Positions 31,376 to 43,493 of a DNA stretch of 64,000 nucleotides are shown one piece after another (the stretch's first letter is position 1; every line of letters starts with the position of its first letter). This stretch comes from Takakia lepidozioides (Eukaryota > Streptophyta > Takakiopsida > Takakiales > Takakiaceae). The notes below the pieces were generated by a model. That model was not told the DNA's origin. It ran no database searches and saw only the letters and a program-made list of their open reading frames with translations. The position numbers were made by a program, and so were the translations under genes. Location: assembly GCA_030704615.1 (NCBI GenBank), contig CM060732.1:10790001-10854000 (forward strand), given 5' to 3'.

Positions 31376-32547
31376 CATTACGGCGAGTTTTATTTTTACA
31401 GAATGCAGCAACCGCCATTTCTGGCGGTCGCTGTGATGGTTATTTTTTAAGATGCAGCAACCGCCACTACTGGCGGTCGTTTTTATTTTTTTATTTTTGG
31501 AAATGGGACGACCGCCATTACTGGTGGTCGTTTTTTATTTAAATTATTTTGGAAATGAAGCGACCGCCTATGTTGGCGGTCGCTTATTTATTTTAAATGT
31601 TTTGAAAATGAAGCGACCGCCTATGCTGGCGGTCGCTTTTTTATTTTAAATGTTTTGAAAATGAAGCGAACGCCTATGCTGGCGGTCGCTTATTTATTTT
31701 AAATGTTTTGCTTATTTATTTTATTTATTTATTAAATGAAACGTTGGCGGTCGCTTATTTTTTTTAAAGTTTTTGAAAATGAAGCGACCGCCTATGTTGG
31801 CGGTCGCTTATTTATTTAAAATGTTTTGAAAATGAAGCGACCGCCTATGCTGGCGGTCGCTTGTTTTTTTTTATTTTTTTTAAATGAAGCGACCGCCTAT
31901 GTTGGCGGTCGCTTATTTTTTATTTTTTTTAAATGAAGCGACCGCCTACGTTGGCGGTCGCTTATTTTTTTTAAGTTTTTGAAAATGAAGCGATCGCCTA
32001 TGTTGGCGGTCGCTTATTTATTTTAAATGTTTTGAAAATGAAGCGACCGCCTATGCTGGCGGTCGTTTTTTTTTTTTTTTTTAAAAGTTTTTGAAAATGA
32101 AGCGACCACCTATGTTGGCGGTCGCTTTATATTTTTAAATGTTTTGAAAATGAAGCGATCGCCTATGCTGGCGATCGCTTATTTTTTATTTATTTTTTAA
32201 ATGAAGTGACCGCCTATGCTGGCGGTCGCTTATTTTTTTTAATTTTTTTAAAATGATGCGACCGCCTATGTTGGCGGTCGCTTATTTATTCTAAATGTTT
32301 TGAAAATAAAGCGACCGCCAATGCTGGCGGTCGCTTATTTTTTTATTTATTTTTAAATGAAGCGACCGCCTATGTTGGCGGTCGTTTTTTTTGTTTTTTT
32401 TCCCGGGAAATGGAGCGACCGCCTGTTCTGGTTTTTTTTTTTTTTTTTTTTTTCCCGGAAAATGGAGCGACCGCCAGTTCTGGCGGTCGCTTATTTTTTT
32501 ATTTTCCGGAAAATCGAGCGACCGCCAAGTTGGTGGTCGCTTCTAGA

Positions 32548-32612
32548 AATGAGGGCGGGGGGGATATAAGCCAAGGGAGGCTTATTCTCCCCTCACTTTC
32601 TCTCTACACAAC
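32548..32612 (+). promoter_or_regulatory. Promoter module upstream of the unknown ORF
   Basis: AAATGAGGGCGGGGGGGATATAAGCC (split here as AAATGAGGGCGGGG, then GATATAAGCC at 32563) is followed by TTATTCTCCCCTCACTTTCT. It has the same arrangement as the other modules and lies about 300 bp upstream of the ATG at 32884. The final hairpin of the middle array directly precedes it. Confidence 0.65.
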
Positions 32613-32883
32613 TTCTGTGTGCGTGTCATTTCATTATTCCACGACACGTAATCACGTGGAGAAGGAGGCCATTGGTTGGGTGGGGGATTTTTTTGCCGCG
32701 ATTTCTGTGAGGTCGTTGCAAAATGCTCTCATAGGCCCTCCTCTGGCTTCCAGGATCATTTTATTCTACAAAATTAGCTTTTAGAAAGTATTTTGACACC
32801 TACTCAAACCTACTTAACAGGGGAAGGGTTTAGAGTTACGTCTTTTAGAAAACCTCGTTTAGTGTTGCTCCGATTGTTGTAGA

Positions 32884-33774
32884 ATGGCAGAGGGTCAGGC
32901 CGATGACCGTCATGGAAGAGATGACCCCAATGAACATGGACCGCCCCCTAAGAAAATCAAAGGGTCAAGGCAAGATTTGAATTGGGAAGTATTTGGTGAC
33001 CCTAGCATACTAGCAGAAGAGGGTTGGGTGGTTGTTCCGGAAGAGTTCCGGTGGCCGATGGCGAGATGCAAAAAATTCGTGAAATGGTACCACATCAATC
33101 GATTGTGGCCTTTGGATAGGCATGACGTGCAAACCCGAAACAATTACGCAGAGTCCAGGTCTTGCAGGAACTTGCATTTCCAGCATAGGGCGAATGAGGT
33201 GCATTGCACATTGTGGGGTCAAACTCCCTGAAAGGGTCAAATCTCGTACACCTTGGCAGCCATGTTGTACGTAGAGGTCATACTCTTGCGTCCAGTGAAT
33301 TGGCAAACTGCTAGTAGGAGGAACGCAAGGTTGCTATACGATTTGGAGTACATCCCGGACACGTTCGGAATACAACCGGCTGCAACGTTAGAGGAACAAC
33401 TGGCGGAAAGAGACCAGCGAATCAGGACCCTGGAGGACCGACTAGACTGGCAAACACTGCGCATAGTCGAGTTGGAAGCTATATTGCAAGACATGCCTCT
33501 AAACAATGAAGGCACTTTTGTCCACAATGAGGATCGAACAAACGTCGTTGACATGGACGCGGAGTTTGCGATGCCCGATCGCAGTATTGACCTTATCATT
33601 CAGGAAGTTACGGACGTCCTTGACCCTGTGGCCACTGAAACCATGGTTGAGGAACAACGAATTGCGGATGAGAGAAGGAGGAAAGGAAAAGAACCAGTAC
33701 TGGAAACCGGGGAATGCTCGAGGGTTATCTTCGCTCACTATTGCAGAACTCTTTATGAAGAGTGCATGAAGTAG
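32884..33774 (+). pseudogene. Unknown protein of the giant element (two frames)
   Basis: Frame 1 (32884-33231) has an acidic start, an NLS-like PPPKKIKGSR, EEGWVVVPEEFRWPM, KFVKWYHINRLWPLDRHDV and RNNYAESRSCRNLHFQ. Frame 2 (33253-33774) continues with VILLRPVNWQTASRRNARLL, LEYIPDTFGIQPA and a heptad-rich coiled coil (QLAERDQRIRTLEDRL). It ends with a charged tail. The two frames are separated by a short stretch readable as PERVKSRTPWQP in a third frame, so the gene carries at least one indel pair. I do not recognise a named domain. The KWYHINRLW segment has a degraded second copy near 51,000, so this protein's DNA has been duplicated inside the element. Confidence 0.55.
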
Positions 33775-34302
33775 AACACAAATCAAGTTTGGAGTGCAAA
33801 ACAGGGAAGAAACTGTGGTTTTGGATCCAAATGAATTTTGATCGCTCCCAAATTTGGCACACACGTTGCATATGGCTACATTACACGCCTCATTCAAAAA
33901 CGGAATGAAAAACAAATCGTGAGCACGCGACACACAGTCGAACAGCTCCCAAAGCAATAGCAGCTCCAACAGAATACATTCAACGGGTGAACGGATGGTT
34001 CAATGGGCCAACGGATGGTTGCCCATCCAAATGATTTTCGTTCGCTTTGAAACTTTGCCAGTGTGTTCAATGTACCCTCTGATACGTCCTAGTGTAATAT
34101 GAGATCAATCGAAAATCATTCGATTGTCCAATGAGGCGTTCACTTGTCATCTGGTTTTGTTCAATGCGAAAAAGAAATCCTGCAATGCGTGCACGGCTAT
34201 TGCACCCATTGAACGGATGTGGTTGAAGCCCCTCCGCAAGTGCCTGAACATGTGTGCAACACATTTGCGGAGACACAATAGACGAATAAATCATTTGTCT
34301 CA
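33735..34302. repeat. Left arm of a large inverted repeat (outer part), interrupted by the Gypsy element
   Basis: 34000-34302, joined to 47094-47290 across the Gypsy insertion, is matched in reverse orientation by 50330-49838. The first part (33737-34000) is also repeated directly at 47317-47600. Words such as CCAACGGATGGTTGCCCATC and TACATTGCACGCC-like runs recur. The arms enclose the minus-strand RING-finger gene. Confidence 0.8.
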
Positions 34303-35319
34303 TGTCGAGCGGCTTTTACTCACCCATCCCTTCGCTATCCGAGGTGGGAACTCCAAGATAGAAGAGTTGGAAATCTCTAAGCACTCAGCCCGCTCAGAAC
34401 AATCAGTCATGACCTACAACTAGTGTATCAATGGGGGTGTTTCCTATTTGTACTCCTTCCCGCATTCATGTTAGCGAGTTACCTTACTATCTGCAATTAA
34501 GTATCAGTTTGCTTCATAAATCTATCAAGTTCCATCCATTCATTCCACAGCTTCACTCAGGTCTCTCTACACAGTATGAGTATGAATTATGTATCAGATT
34601 AATATCTATCAAGTATCAGACTGAAGTCATGGTGTCTCTCATCTACCTACTTACAATTCTCTTCTACGCTTGCATTCATCAAGTAACAACAGATCGTCTC
34701 TTCTTCTACTCCGTGCTCTCCCTCTTTCTACTCAGAGATGCTCTCTCCATTCATTTTCCCCCGTGATCCAGAAGTCCTCCCCCCAAGTAGTGATGTCTCA
34801 ACGTCCCGCTCTTCGCTTTTTCTACCTACAAGCTGTTCTAACCGCTTTCCTAACTAACCGTCATCCCTGTAGTAACACACGTTCTTTTTTCAAGATGTCG
34901 TTCCCCCCCTCCACTGTCATTATTCCCTGCCAATGTAACTGTCCCTCCCTCCCTCCCCACTGTGCCCGAGCTGTGATTGGCTGTTGTTGGGCTGTGTCGA
35001 CTGTGCGAAGCTGTGACGGCTTTGTCGTGACTGTGTCGGCTGTGTCGGCTGTGATGGACTGTGTTGGGCCTGTTTTATCTGGGCGAAGCTGTGACGGGCT
35101 GTGTTGGCTGTGACTTGCTGTGTTGGACTGTGACGGGCTTGTGACGCATGTGTCCCGGGTTGTAATGGACTGTGTTGGGCTGTGTATCTCCCCCCCTAAA
35201 GCTTGTTGCTGTCACCCATAAGCTCCTGGCTTCCTGTGGTCTCAGTCTGTGTAAAAATTAAGGGTACCCCCCACAGATCCCGTAAAAGCGCCTAAGTCCC
35301 AAGCAGCCCCTCTATAACA
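34303..35319 (-). repeat. Gypsy 3' LTR
   Basis: This copy of the LTR aligns with 46063-47088 almost throughout (for example GCGGCTTTTACTCACCCATC and CGTAAAAGCG near the other end). It includes a GCTGTGNNGG-type simple repeat at 34970-35190 that differs in length from the other LTR. Confidence 0.9.
34970..35190. repeat. GCTGTG-type degenerate tandem repeat in the 3' LTR
   Basis: Short units such as CTGTGTCGGCTGTGATGGA and CTGTGTTGGGCTGTG repeat with variable spacing. The same repeat type occurs in the other LTR (46690-46970) and, unexpectedly, within the integrase region (39700-39930). Confidence 0.8.
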
Positions 35320-36813
35320 TTTACCCATCCCCCTCTCAAAAAAGCCGTGTCCTCACGGTGTTTTACTATTTAGGATTGGAAACCTTTGTGAGCGAGCACT
35401 CTTCTTGCTGACGATTAGAGTCTCTTGAAGGATTCCTTCCTTGTGCGAGCTCGAGTCGAGTCCTTTTCACTGGTTGACGGAGATGAGTGAACACTACCTG
35501 GAAATGTCAGTCCCTCCTTTGGCTGATATCGAGGTAATCGCTCAGGCATAGGAGACCCCCCGTCGCTTCTTTCTTCTGCTGCCATCTGAATTGCATAGTC
35601 CTCTGCCATGTCAAAAGAGTCCGCTGAAGAAACAGTCGTACTAGATCCTCACTCGTCCCCCCTGAGGTGTTTTAATTAACGGGTCCGAACTCTAACTAAC
35701 TAAAATTCACTGGGGCATACAATGTTGTCTCCACCATGTCTGGAAGTTTTTAAACTGCACAAAACTTGATGTAAGTAAGCGGCTGAATGCAAAATTGGTG
35801 AAGAACCCTGTGAGACCCTGAACTCCTTGTTTGTAAGGTGAGTGGTGTTCCAATGACTTGTGAATTGGTGCAAATATTTTCCATGCCTCATGTCCTTTAA
35901 AAAAAATCATCAGGTCCGAATTATGTGTTGACAAATTGTTCCAGGCCGCATGAAAACCATGAACGAAGTTGGGAATCCTTTTGCATCATCACCTTTGCAT
36001 CATAGAGGTAACATATGAGGTGGCACTGAAGGTAAGACCCAATGATCCCACTGGAATAACTCAGAAATCGCAATTGCATTTTCTGCTGCTCAATGAATAC
36101 GTGCCAGAAAACAAGCAGCATAGTATAACTCGCAGCCCTGACAATACTTGCTACCTCCTTGGTCTTGGTATAAATGAATCCATGTACAACTTGGAAGGCA
36201 ATTAATTCCTTCAACATGGTACTTGCCTCATGCCAGTACCTCGCAAAGTGATGATCCTCAATGGGTCGATTGTTCGAAAGAACCAGTCTAGTTGCCATTG
36301 GCACTGGCAGCCAAATGCGCATGATTTGGTAGTAATGTGCCAACGACTGCGGATGACTAAATCCCTTCCAAGCCAAATCCAACACAATTGGAATTTGGTT
36401 GAAGGGCATATCATAGCCCGACTGTACTCCGTGCAGCAGGGTTTTAGGTGGGTTAAAGAAAGCAGTTCCCCTATCCCCCTAGTAGGTTGGTGTTGTGGCT
36501 ATGGTTGTAGTGGTGGGCTGTAGTAACAATGGGTCAGCTACTAGCACAGTCACTTGTTGTGGTCTTGGTAGCATTGGCTTTTGTACCACTGGCATCTCCT
36601 GCAACCCCTGCGAAGAAGACTGAAAAGCCAAAGTTCTGGCTTATAAATAAGAAGCCATCAGCTGCTCCTCAAGTACAAAGACTCTCTTGTCAATATTTGA
36701 TGTCAGGTCCTCCACCTGAGTCTGCAGGCTGTCTACATCCTCTTGTAGCTCCGCTATTCTACTATAGACATTGTCTATAAGTTGTGTGGCAATGTTGCAC
36801 TTGCAGTCTGAGC

Positions 36814-38623
36814 TCATTCATCTCGCTTTGGGTGAGCTTTCGTGGTGCTTTGTCTCCCAGGCCCTTGTGCTAACCAGACCTGCATAAGGTGGTTATCCAC
36901 CAAGTTGCTTGTGGCACCCCTGAGAGTCTGCTCCTCTGTGAGCCTGTACACATCTATCTGCTGCTGTAAAGCCTCCATGCGCTTCGCATGAGGTTCAACC
37001 AAATTTGCATATGCAGAGCGCCAGATTATTGGCTTCCTTCCAAGCCTTGTTAGCCACAGAGAGTTCATTTCTATTTACCATTAGCGTTTGTTGCAACTCC
37101 AGGATGTACCTCTGTTGGTCAGCTTCAACCTGCCTGTATTGCTTGAAAGTATTCTCATTGCGACAGATTGTATTCTTCATATCAATAATGAGTTTGGTTG
37201 CTCGACATATCTGCCTGTGCCTTTATACATCTTTCCGCTTGGCTGTTAACTTCTAATGTAGTTTGCTCAAGCGTAGTTGTGAGTGTAGCACATTGTATGG
37301 CCATCTTGTCATGCACTGTCTGCAACTCCGTATGTAGTGCATTCACTTCTTGCAAATTGGTTTCATGCTTCACCTGCATTTGGTATAGCTGTTGCTTATG
37401 TGCTTCGTGCAACTGGTCTTGCGCGAGCCTCCTGCCTCAATCAATTGTTCCTTGGGCAATTGCAAAGCAGCTTCTGTACTCTCTAAGTCTTGCTGTATCT
37501 TGAAAGTGACATCCTCATCGACCTTGTTTGCACACTCAGTGGCAAGGTGAGCCTCAAACTCCTTCCTGAGTTCCTCCCTTAAAGCTGCCAATTGGGTAGT
37601 TGGAACAGGGATTTGACATAAGTGCCCAACAAATTAAGTGTCATGCTTATGGAACTCATAAGCATGGCCTGTTGAGGGTCATCATGGTGAGCTTGCTGCT
37701 GTTCTCCCTGATCCTCAACAGTGTGATGCCTCACGAACCATTCAGGCCATTGCCCCACTAGATTTTCTTCCTGAACCACTTCATCCGTCACAGGTGCTAC
37801 AGTGTCTTGACATTCTACCTGTGGTACCTCCGTCACAGGTGTGGGTATTATATGCACAGCAGGGTTTCCCCTGGACAACCGCTGCACCTCTGGAATCATT
37901 GTTTCCCTGACCAAGCCAGAATTTTCATAGAGAAGGTCCCCCTTCTCAATTTCTGCCACCACCTGTTCTGTAGTGGGGATATCTAACCCTTCTTTCTCCA
38001 AATCAATTATTTGTGTGGAACTGCATGGACAACTTGTGGTAACTCTGTGACAAGCTGATCATCTGGCTGTGATGGCTGTGTGATACTGAAGTAAACCTCA
38101 TGTTCTCTCTCCACAGGTTGCGTTGTTTGTACCCACATCTCTCTGTGTTGCTGTGCCCCCTCTTGCACAAGAGTATGAGTAACTTCTTCCTCTCTCTGTC
38201 TCGTAGCCAATGGTTCTGCTTCTAATGTGATCCATTTCCTCTGCCTCTTAGGCTGTTGATGCTCTGCCAATCCCCCTTCACCTTGTCAAGAACCTTGCTC
38301 TTCTATGGCAGTGGTTGCTGTCTCAAACACTCCCATCTCCTTCATTTCTCTCGCATCAAGTATGCACGAGTCTAGATAATTTGTGCAATGATGGCCCAGA
38401 CACTATGATAGGAGACTTTGCGGCAGTGCCTTGTAATCTCTTCATCTCCTCTACCAGTCCGTTGTACATTATGTCCACCCATGCTACCTCTTCTCCTCTC
38501 AGGGCTTTGAGTATTTCCTCTATGAAGGATCTGCTCAAATACTATTGGTTCTATTTCATGGCAAACAGAACGTTCAATACCTGGCCTACCTCCCTTAGCC
38601 CTGGGTACACGGCCTTGGTACAA
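36814..38623 (-). pseudogene. Gypsy accessory region downstream of integrase, coiled-coil protein
   Basis: A series of minus-strand frames (38623-38356, 38270-38007, 38001-37579, 37591-37370, 37412-37182, 37180-36995, 37068-36814) lies between integrase and the 3' LTR. The predicted protein is Gln/Glu/Lys-rich with strong coiled-coil character, for example AALREELRKEFEAHLATE, VKHETNLQEVNALHTELQ and YRQVEADQQRYILELQQ. It starts with a basic patch (QPKRQRKW). No transmembrane segment is clear. Plant Gypsy lineages such as Tat/Athila carry an additional ORF in this position; this assignment is by position only. Frame changes make it a relic. Confidence 0.6.
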
Positions 38624-39696
38624 GCATAACCCTGAGTTTTAAAGAAACTCCCCTTCTTGGAATAAGTCCCCTATTTGCAGTCTTGCCCTGTGCTCCTCCA
38701 CATGCACCTGACCTGATGGCAATTCAAACAATTGTTGTAGGTATATAGGGAGTAATTCTAATTCAACTCCCTTCACCGTTGTTGGTCGTGTCCTAGGCTC
38801 AAAGTTCTGCAAAATTGTAACATGTACTGCCTATGGTGCAATGTCCAATCTTTGCTTTGCATCCTTCTAATCGCAGCTCCTTCAGTAACTGTACCGCCTG
38901 TGGAGTAGCAATCGTTGTTTCTGCAGGATTGTGGTGCTCTTCACCCTGATTCTTCCATTCCTCTCACTCTCTTCATTCTAGACCCAGAGAAAGGTTTTGG
39001 CTGTAACAATTGAAGAAATGCTTGCAGGCACAAAGCATAAACGTATGGTTGCCACAAAATGCTATGGGTAATTTCTTGTAAGCCTGCGGGGCTTGCAAGC
39101 ATCGATAAGAGAAAAGATACTTTATGTTCTTCTATCCCCGTGCCACTGCGTAAGTAGTATCGCGAGCGTATAGTCTGTTAGTTCCTCCATAGCTTCAAAG
39201 CTATAGCATTGATGGTCTGTCCCGTCTAGACGCGTTACTTGGAACGACGCCGATCTTGCGCTTAAAATCCCTCCAATTTTGATCTTGCTTCTGGCTTATG
39301 ATGGCCTGTAACTGCTATGACTGGATTTTAGATTAATTTCCTTCCATGGATTTTCCACTTGGACTGTCCACTAGGATAACACATGTGACATGGATTTCGC
39401 TTTTCGGTACTTTTAAAGGGTTCCGTTACCCTTTCCCTGTATGCATTAAGGGTCCATAATAAGTTAATGTGCCGGTAGGTACTTTGACGGCCAATTTGTC
39501 TTCTTCCTTGATGACACTTGGCTTTGCACTCCATGCCACTGTGTGTCTTGCCCTGGCGTCCACGTGTTCTATTTTTAAAACGTGCCTCCGTCCACTTTCC
39601 GCCGGCACTCTCGGATGTTAACCCACGTCAAACTGTCACTGATCCTATGGATTGTGTAACCCCAGTAGGCTGGTTGTAGTTTGTGTGAGGGAGGTG

Positions 39697-40560
39697 TCAT
39701 ACTGTGGTACGGCTGTGATAGCTGTTGTGTCGACTGTGGTAAACTGTGATAGGCTGTGACACGCTGCGGTAGGTTTGTGAGTGTGATAGGCTGTGTGCGC
39801 CGTGATGGGCTGTGTGTGAGGCCTGCTGTGCGCGCCTTGATGGGCTGTGTGATAGGTTGTGTCGCGCCGTGAGCGGCTGTGATGGGCTGTGTGATAGGCG
39901 GTGGTCGCGCTTGTACTGTCCGCCCTGGTCATATACGCTCGTCCTAGCGGACAACAAGTGCTCCATACCCTTGGTTATCACTGGCGCAGCCCGTGACTGC
40001 TTCTGCGTTTCAACATGCAAATCATGCTGCAATGGTTTGTCATGGATACCACTGTACCCCTTCAACTTATTTAGTATTTTGTTGGTAGCCTCTGCCTGCC
40101 CATTACCCTGTGGGTAATATGTTGTACTCTTCCTATGCACAATCATGAACTCTTTAGTCAATAGTTCAATGGTCTCATTAATGAAGTGACTTCCCTGATC
40201 ACTGAAAATTCCAAGGACAGCCAAATCGTGTAAGTATGTTCTTATACAGGAACCGTGTGGACTTGGCTGTGTGTTGTCCCCAAAGCTTTAGCTTCCACCT
40301 ACTTCGTAGTTAATCATCAGTGGCTTGTAATTATGTACCTCATCTGTGTATTCTTGGCTGGTGGGTTAATTGGTCCAACAAGTCTAGTCCCCATTTCTGA
40401 AATGGTTCCGTAGGCATTGTAGGATGCAAAGCCATTTCCCAGATCTCTGCAAAGGTCCTAGCCTCTGACATTCATCACAACTCTGACAATACTTGTGTAC
40501 ATCTTTGAACAAAGTAGGCCACCAGTAACCTGCCTAGTAGTATCTTCCTATTGGTAGTTT
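39697..40560 (-). pseudogene. Gypsy integrase, broken, C-terminus replaced by simple repeat
   Basis: Integrase joins retrotransposon cDNA to the host chromosome. The core is visible at 40224-40000: GIFSDQGSHFINETIELL with the second catalytic Asp, then STTYYPQGNGQAEATNKIL with the catalytic Glu region (NGQAE) and MEHLLSARTSVYDQGGQY. Upstream, to about 40560, a degraded zinc-binding segment with frame changes is likely (CQSC-type words near 40,470). Downstream the frame runs into Ser/His/Thr-rich repeats encoded by GTGTGATAGGCTGTG units, so the normal C-terminal domain is missing. Confidence 0.75.
39700..39930. repeat. GCTGTGATAGG-type tandem repeat inside the integrase region
   Basis: Units such as GCTGTGATAGGCTGTG and GATGGGCTGTGTGATAGG repeat over about 230 bp. 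The repeat resembles the LTR-internal repeat of the same element. It interrupts the integrase reading frame. Confidence 0.8.
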
Positions 40561-40929
40561 CTCCAAAATGACCTCCAGCCACTCCTTTATGAACTTCTTC
40601 CAAAACTTTATTTACTTCATGGTGGTACAAGCATCGTTTAAGTACTCCATCAGTCCTAGCTTATACATTCTGCCTCCTACCATAGTATAAGGTAGAGCCT
40701 TGATAGCGATTCTCTCCTCTGCTCCTTACATAACTAGGTGGGCATCATTGACCATGAGTAAGGTAGTATCTGATTGGCCACTGCCAATCTAACCATTCAT
40801 CTGCACTTCCTTGCACCTCCATTACAATAAACTCGCATCAGGTAACTGATCGTCTACTCCTGTGACGGCCTCTCTCCCGTGTTAGTCGTGACAAATGATT
40901 GCCACAAGATGCAAACGGCCAGGCTTGAA

Positions 40930-42272
40930 ACAACTTCGAACTCAAACCATGCAAGATTATTAACACCTCGCTATCCTTCCACTATCAAAGGTTTGTTCAC
41001 CAGATTAATCAGAGCCCGGTGATCCACATAAAACAAACTTTCTTCCCAATAGGAATGCCTGAATTTCTTGACTGCATAATCAGTGTCTGTGCTGCTTTTT
41101 AGTGGGGCTATAATTCCTTTCGGCATGTTCATCAACCTGCTAGCATAGTACACAGGTGAATCTATATTCCTGTAACATTATGGGCTAACACCGCTCCCAA
41201 CACTTCTCCTGAGGCATCACAGTGACACATGAAATACCATAGCCAGTGAGGGTTAATTAGCACAGGTGTAGTTGTTAACTGACAATGTAAGTTTCTCAAA
41301 AGCCTGTTGACATTCAGCTGTCCAGTGCAAAACTGCATCTTTCTTCAGAAGCTTGCTCAATGGTGCTACTATCTGTGCATACATTTGGACAAATCTTCTG
41401 TAATAACTGGTTGCCAAGGAATCTCCTTAGACTCTTAACATTACTGGTGGTGGAGAGGCTTTAATGGCCTCTGTCTTCTTGGGATCCACAAGAAGTCCCC
41501 TCTTACACACATGTGTCCCAGAAGTACCCTGAGTTCACACAGAAAGTACATTTCTCTGGATTCAGGCCCGACCTCTCATTCTGCATCTGGCCAGACATAA
41601 CTCCAACTTATACAAGTGCTCATTCTTAGAGCTGTAACATGAAATCATCCAAGAATACCTGCATGAAATCATCCAGATACTCATGAAAAGATTCACTTAT
41701 CACTCTCTGAAAGGTTGCTGGTGCATGACAAAGTCCAAAGGCATGACTTTGTATGCATAAGCACCCCAGTCTGTGATGAAAGTTGTCTTTCCCTGGTCTT
41801 CTTCTACCACTTGCACTTGATTATAACCACTGAAGCCATCCATGAATAAGTACATCTCATGGTCTGCCACAATGTCCAATACTGCTTCTGTGAATGGCAG
41901 GGGGAATGGATCCTTCTTCGTGCAAGCATTCAACTTCTTATAATTCACACAAACTCTTAGTTTACCATTCTTCTTGGGAACTATCACAATGGGTGACAAC
42001 CAAGTTGTATACTCTATTGGGTATATAAACTTAGCCTCAGCCAACTTCTTGATCTCTTCTCCAATCTTCTGTGCATAGTTGGGATTCATTCTGTACCTCG
42101 TCTGCTTGATTGGTACTGACCCTGGTTCGAGTTCAATCTTATGCTGACAGATCTCAGGTGGTATCCCTTTTAGATCCTCGTAGCTCCAAGCAAATACATC
42201 TCTGTATTTGATGAACAAACTCTTAGCTTCTTCAAAGAATTCTGGCTCCAAATCAGCTCCTACCTTCACCAT
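40930..42272 (-). pseudogene. Gypsy reverse transcriptase and RNase H, broken
   Basis: The RT N-terminal half (42272-41700) reads VFAWSYEDLKGIPPEICQHK, YRMNPNYAQKIGEEIKKL, TTWLSPIVIVPKKNGKLRVC and YLFMDGFSGYNQV (catalytic FMDG-type Asp). It ends near KVMPLDFVMHQQ. Downstream is a degraded catalytic segment with YLDDFM/FLDDF near 41,660. RNase H remains are CDASGEVLGAVLAHN (about 41,220-41,175) and FYVDHRALINLVNKPLI (about 41,035-40,985). Multiple stops and frame changes occur between these blocks, so the protein is not functional. Domain order and motifs fit the non-chromovirus Gypsy group (inference). Confidence 0.82.
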
Positions 42273-42689
42273 CCTCGGTCCTCTTTAGTTCCACATTCAC
42301 TTCCCTCACCTGCTCATCAGCTGTGATTGTCCAACCAGTCACTACTTCATCCTGTAAACTCACAGTGGCTGGTTCCTCTAGGATTTTCATTTCTCCTTCT
42401 CTTTCTTCATAGAAATGTGATGGGTAACTGCTGGTTTCCTCTTCAATTGGTGTTGCTGACACTACACCACAACAGATACCTCTTAAACAACTTAGGCCTT
42501 CCAGCCGCATCTCTGCAACCTGTTCCTACTCTGGGTGTGCAGCGAACAGGGTAGCTTCCTGCTCCTCCAGTCCTCCTCTCCAGTCATACTCTCTGACCCC
42601 TCGAGGTCTTCTCGTATCAGGTAATCTACTAGATTTCTTAGTGGTAATCCGTGCATCCCATTATGCACAGTTAGTAACTGAGAATTCAG

Positions 42690-43493
42690 TCATGGAATAC
42701 CCTGGCCTGTTTCATCCCATAAAAGGAGTAAGCATGACTTCTGTATCTGTATCTTAACTCCTCTTATCAATCCCAATGGCTGTACACTTCTTTGATCTGC
42801 CATTGTTACTGTAAATGGGGCTGGTTTCATGTTACTTAGACCAAGCTTCTTCCTTAATTGGTCTGTCATGATATTTACTCCAGAGCCTCCATCTATCAGT
42901 ACATCAGTTAGTTCTGTGCTTCCAATTCTCAATTGGATTACTCGCATAGAATCATCAAAGTCCATGACTGTTTCTCGCCCTTCCGGCTTCACATTATAAC
43001 TGGTCACCTTGCTGTTCAGGTCTGTGTTTCCTGTCTCCTAGGCAATTCGATTGATTACTTGATACAGCCTGTATCTACAATAAGGTGCCACAGCCAATAG
43101 CTGTCCAATGGTAATCTCTGCTTTAGTCTGGCATATTACTTCAGCCAAAGTCCCTTCATTAGTTTGCATGTCTGCAACTTCTTTCTTCCTTTCATCCTCA
43201 CTCACTTCTTCTTCTCCATCAGAATCAGAGGAATCTGCCACAGGAATATCAGTACTCTTCTGCATTTCCCTTATGGTATCTGCCACTTCCTTGTGCAGTT
43301 CCTTCTCATCTCTCCAAGCCTCATCATCTTTAGGCATATCACTGTCATCTTCATTATTATCATCTTCCTCAACTACTGGAGGTATTAGTTTGGCTTTGCT
43401 TCTTGTTACTATCATTGTACTTACTTCTGGTACAACACATGGCCTGACCATGTGAGCTGCCACCATTGGGCCCTCATTCACAGGAGCTCTCAT
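42690..43493 (-). pseudogene. Gypsy protease region
   Basis: An acidic linker (43493-43038; DDNNEDDSDMPKDDEAW, SDSDGEEEVSEDE) precedes a retropepsin-like domain (43007-42690). The active-site motif is VLIDGGSGVNIM, with preceding MRVIQLRIGSTELTD and following VTMADQRSVQPLGLI. The DGG variant of the aspartic protease triad occurs in several plant Gypsy groups. The linker and protease are separated by a stop near 43038, so the polyprotein is broken here. Confidence 0.78.

Larger units (their letters stand above)
31070..32540. repeat. Middle hairpin array with about 20 GCGACCGCC/GGCGGTCGC palindromes
   Basis: From 31559 on, some 18 palindromes (mostly GCGACCGCC, TATGTT or TATGCT, GGCGGTCGC) recur about every 50 bp. 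They are separated by T/A-rich spacers such as TTATTTATTTTAAATGTTTT and followed by GAAAATGAA. The left part (31070-31500) intersperses hairpins with two promoter-like modules at 31110-31190 and 31290-31380. Loop sequences are more uniform than in the left array, suggesting recent tandem expansion. Confidence 0.92.

Noticed and set aside
31559-32530. CRISPR-like array with palindromic repeats
   Set aside because: Palindromes are regularly spaced, but the spacers are similar AT-rich sequence, there are no cas genes, and the context is a eukaryotic transposon.
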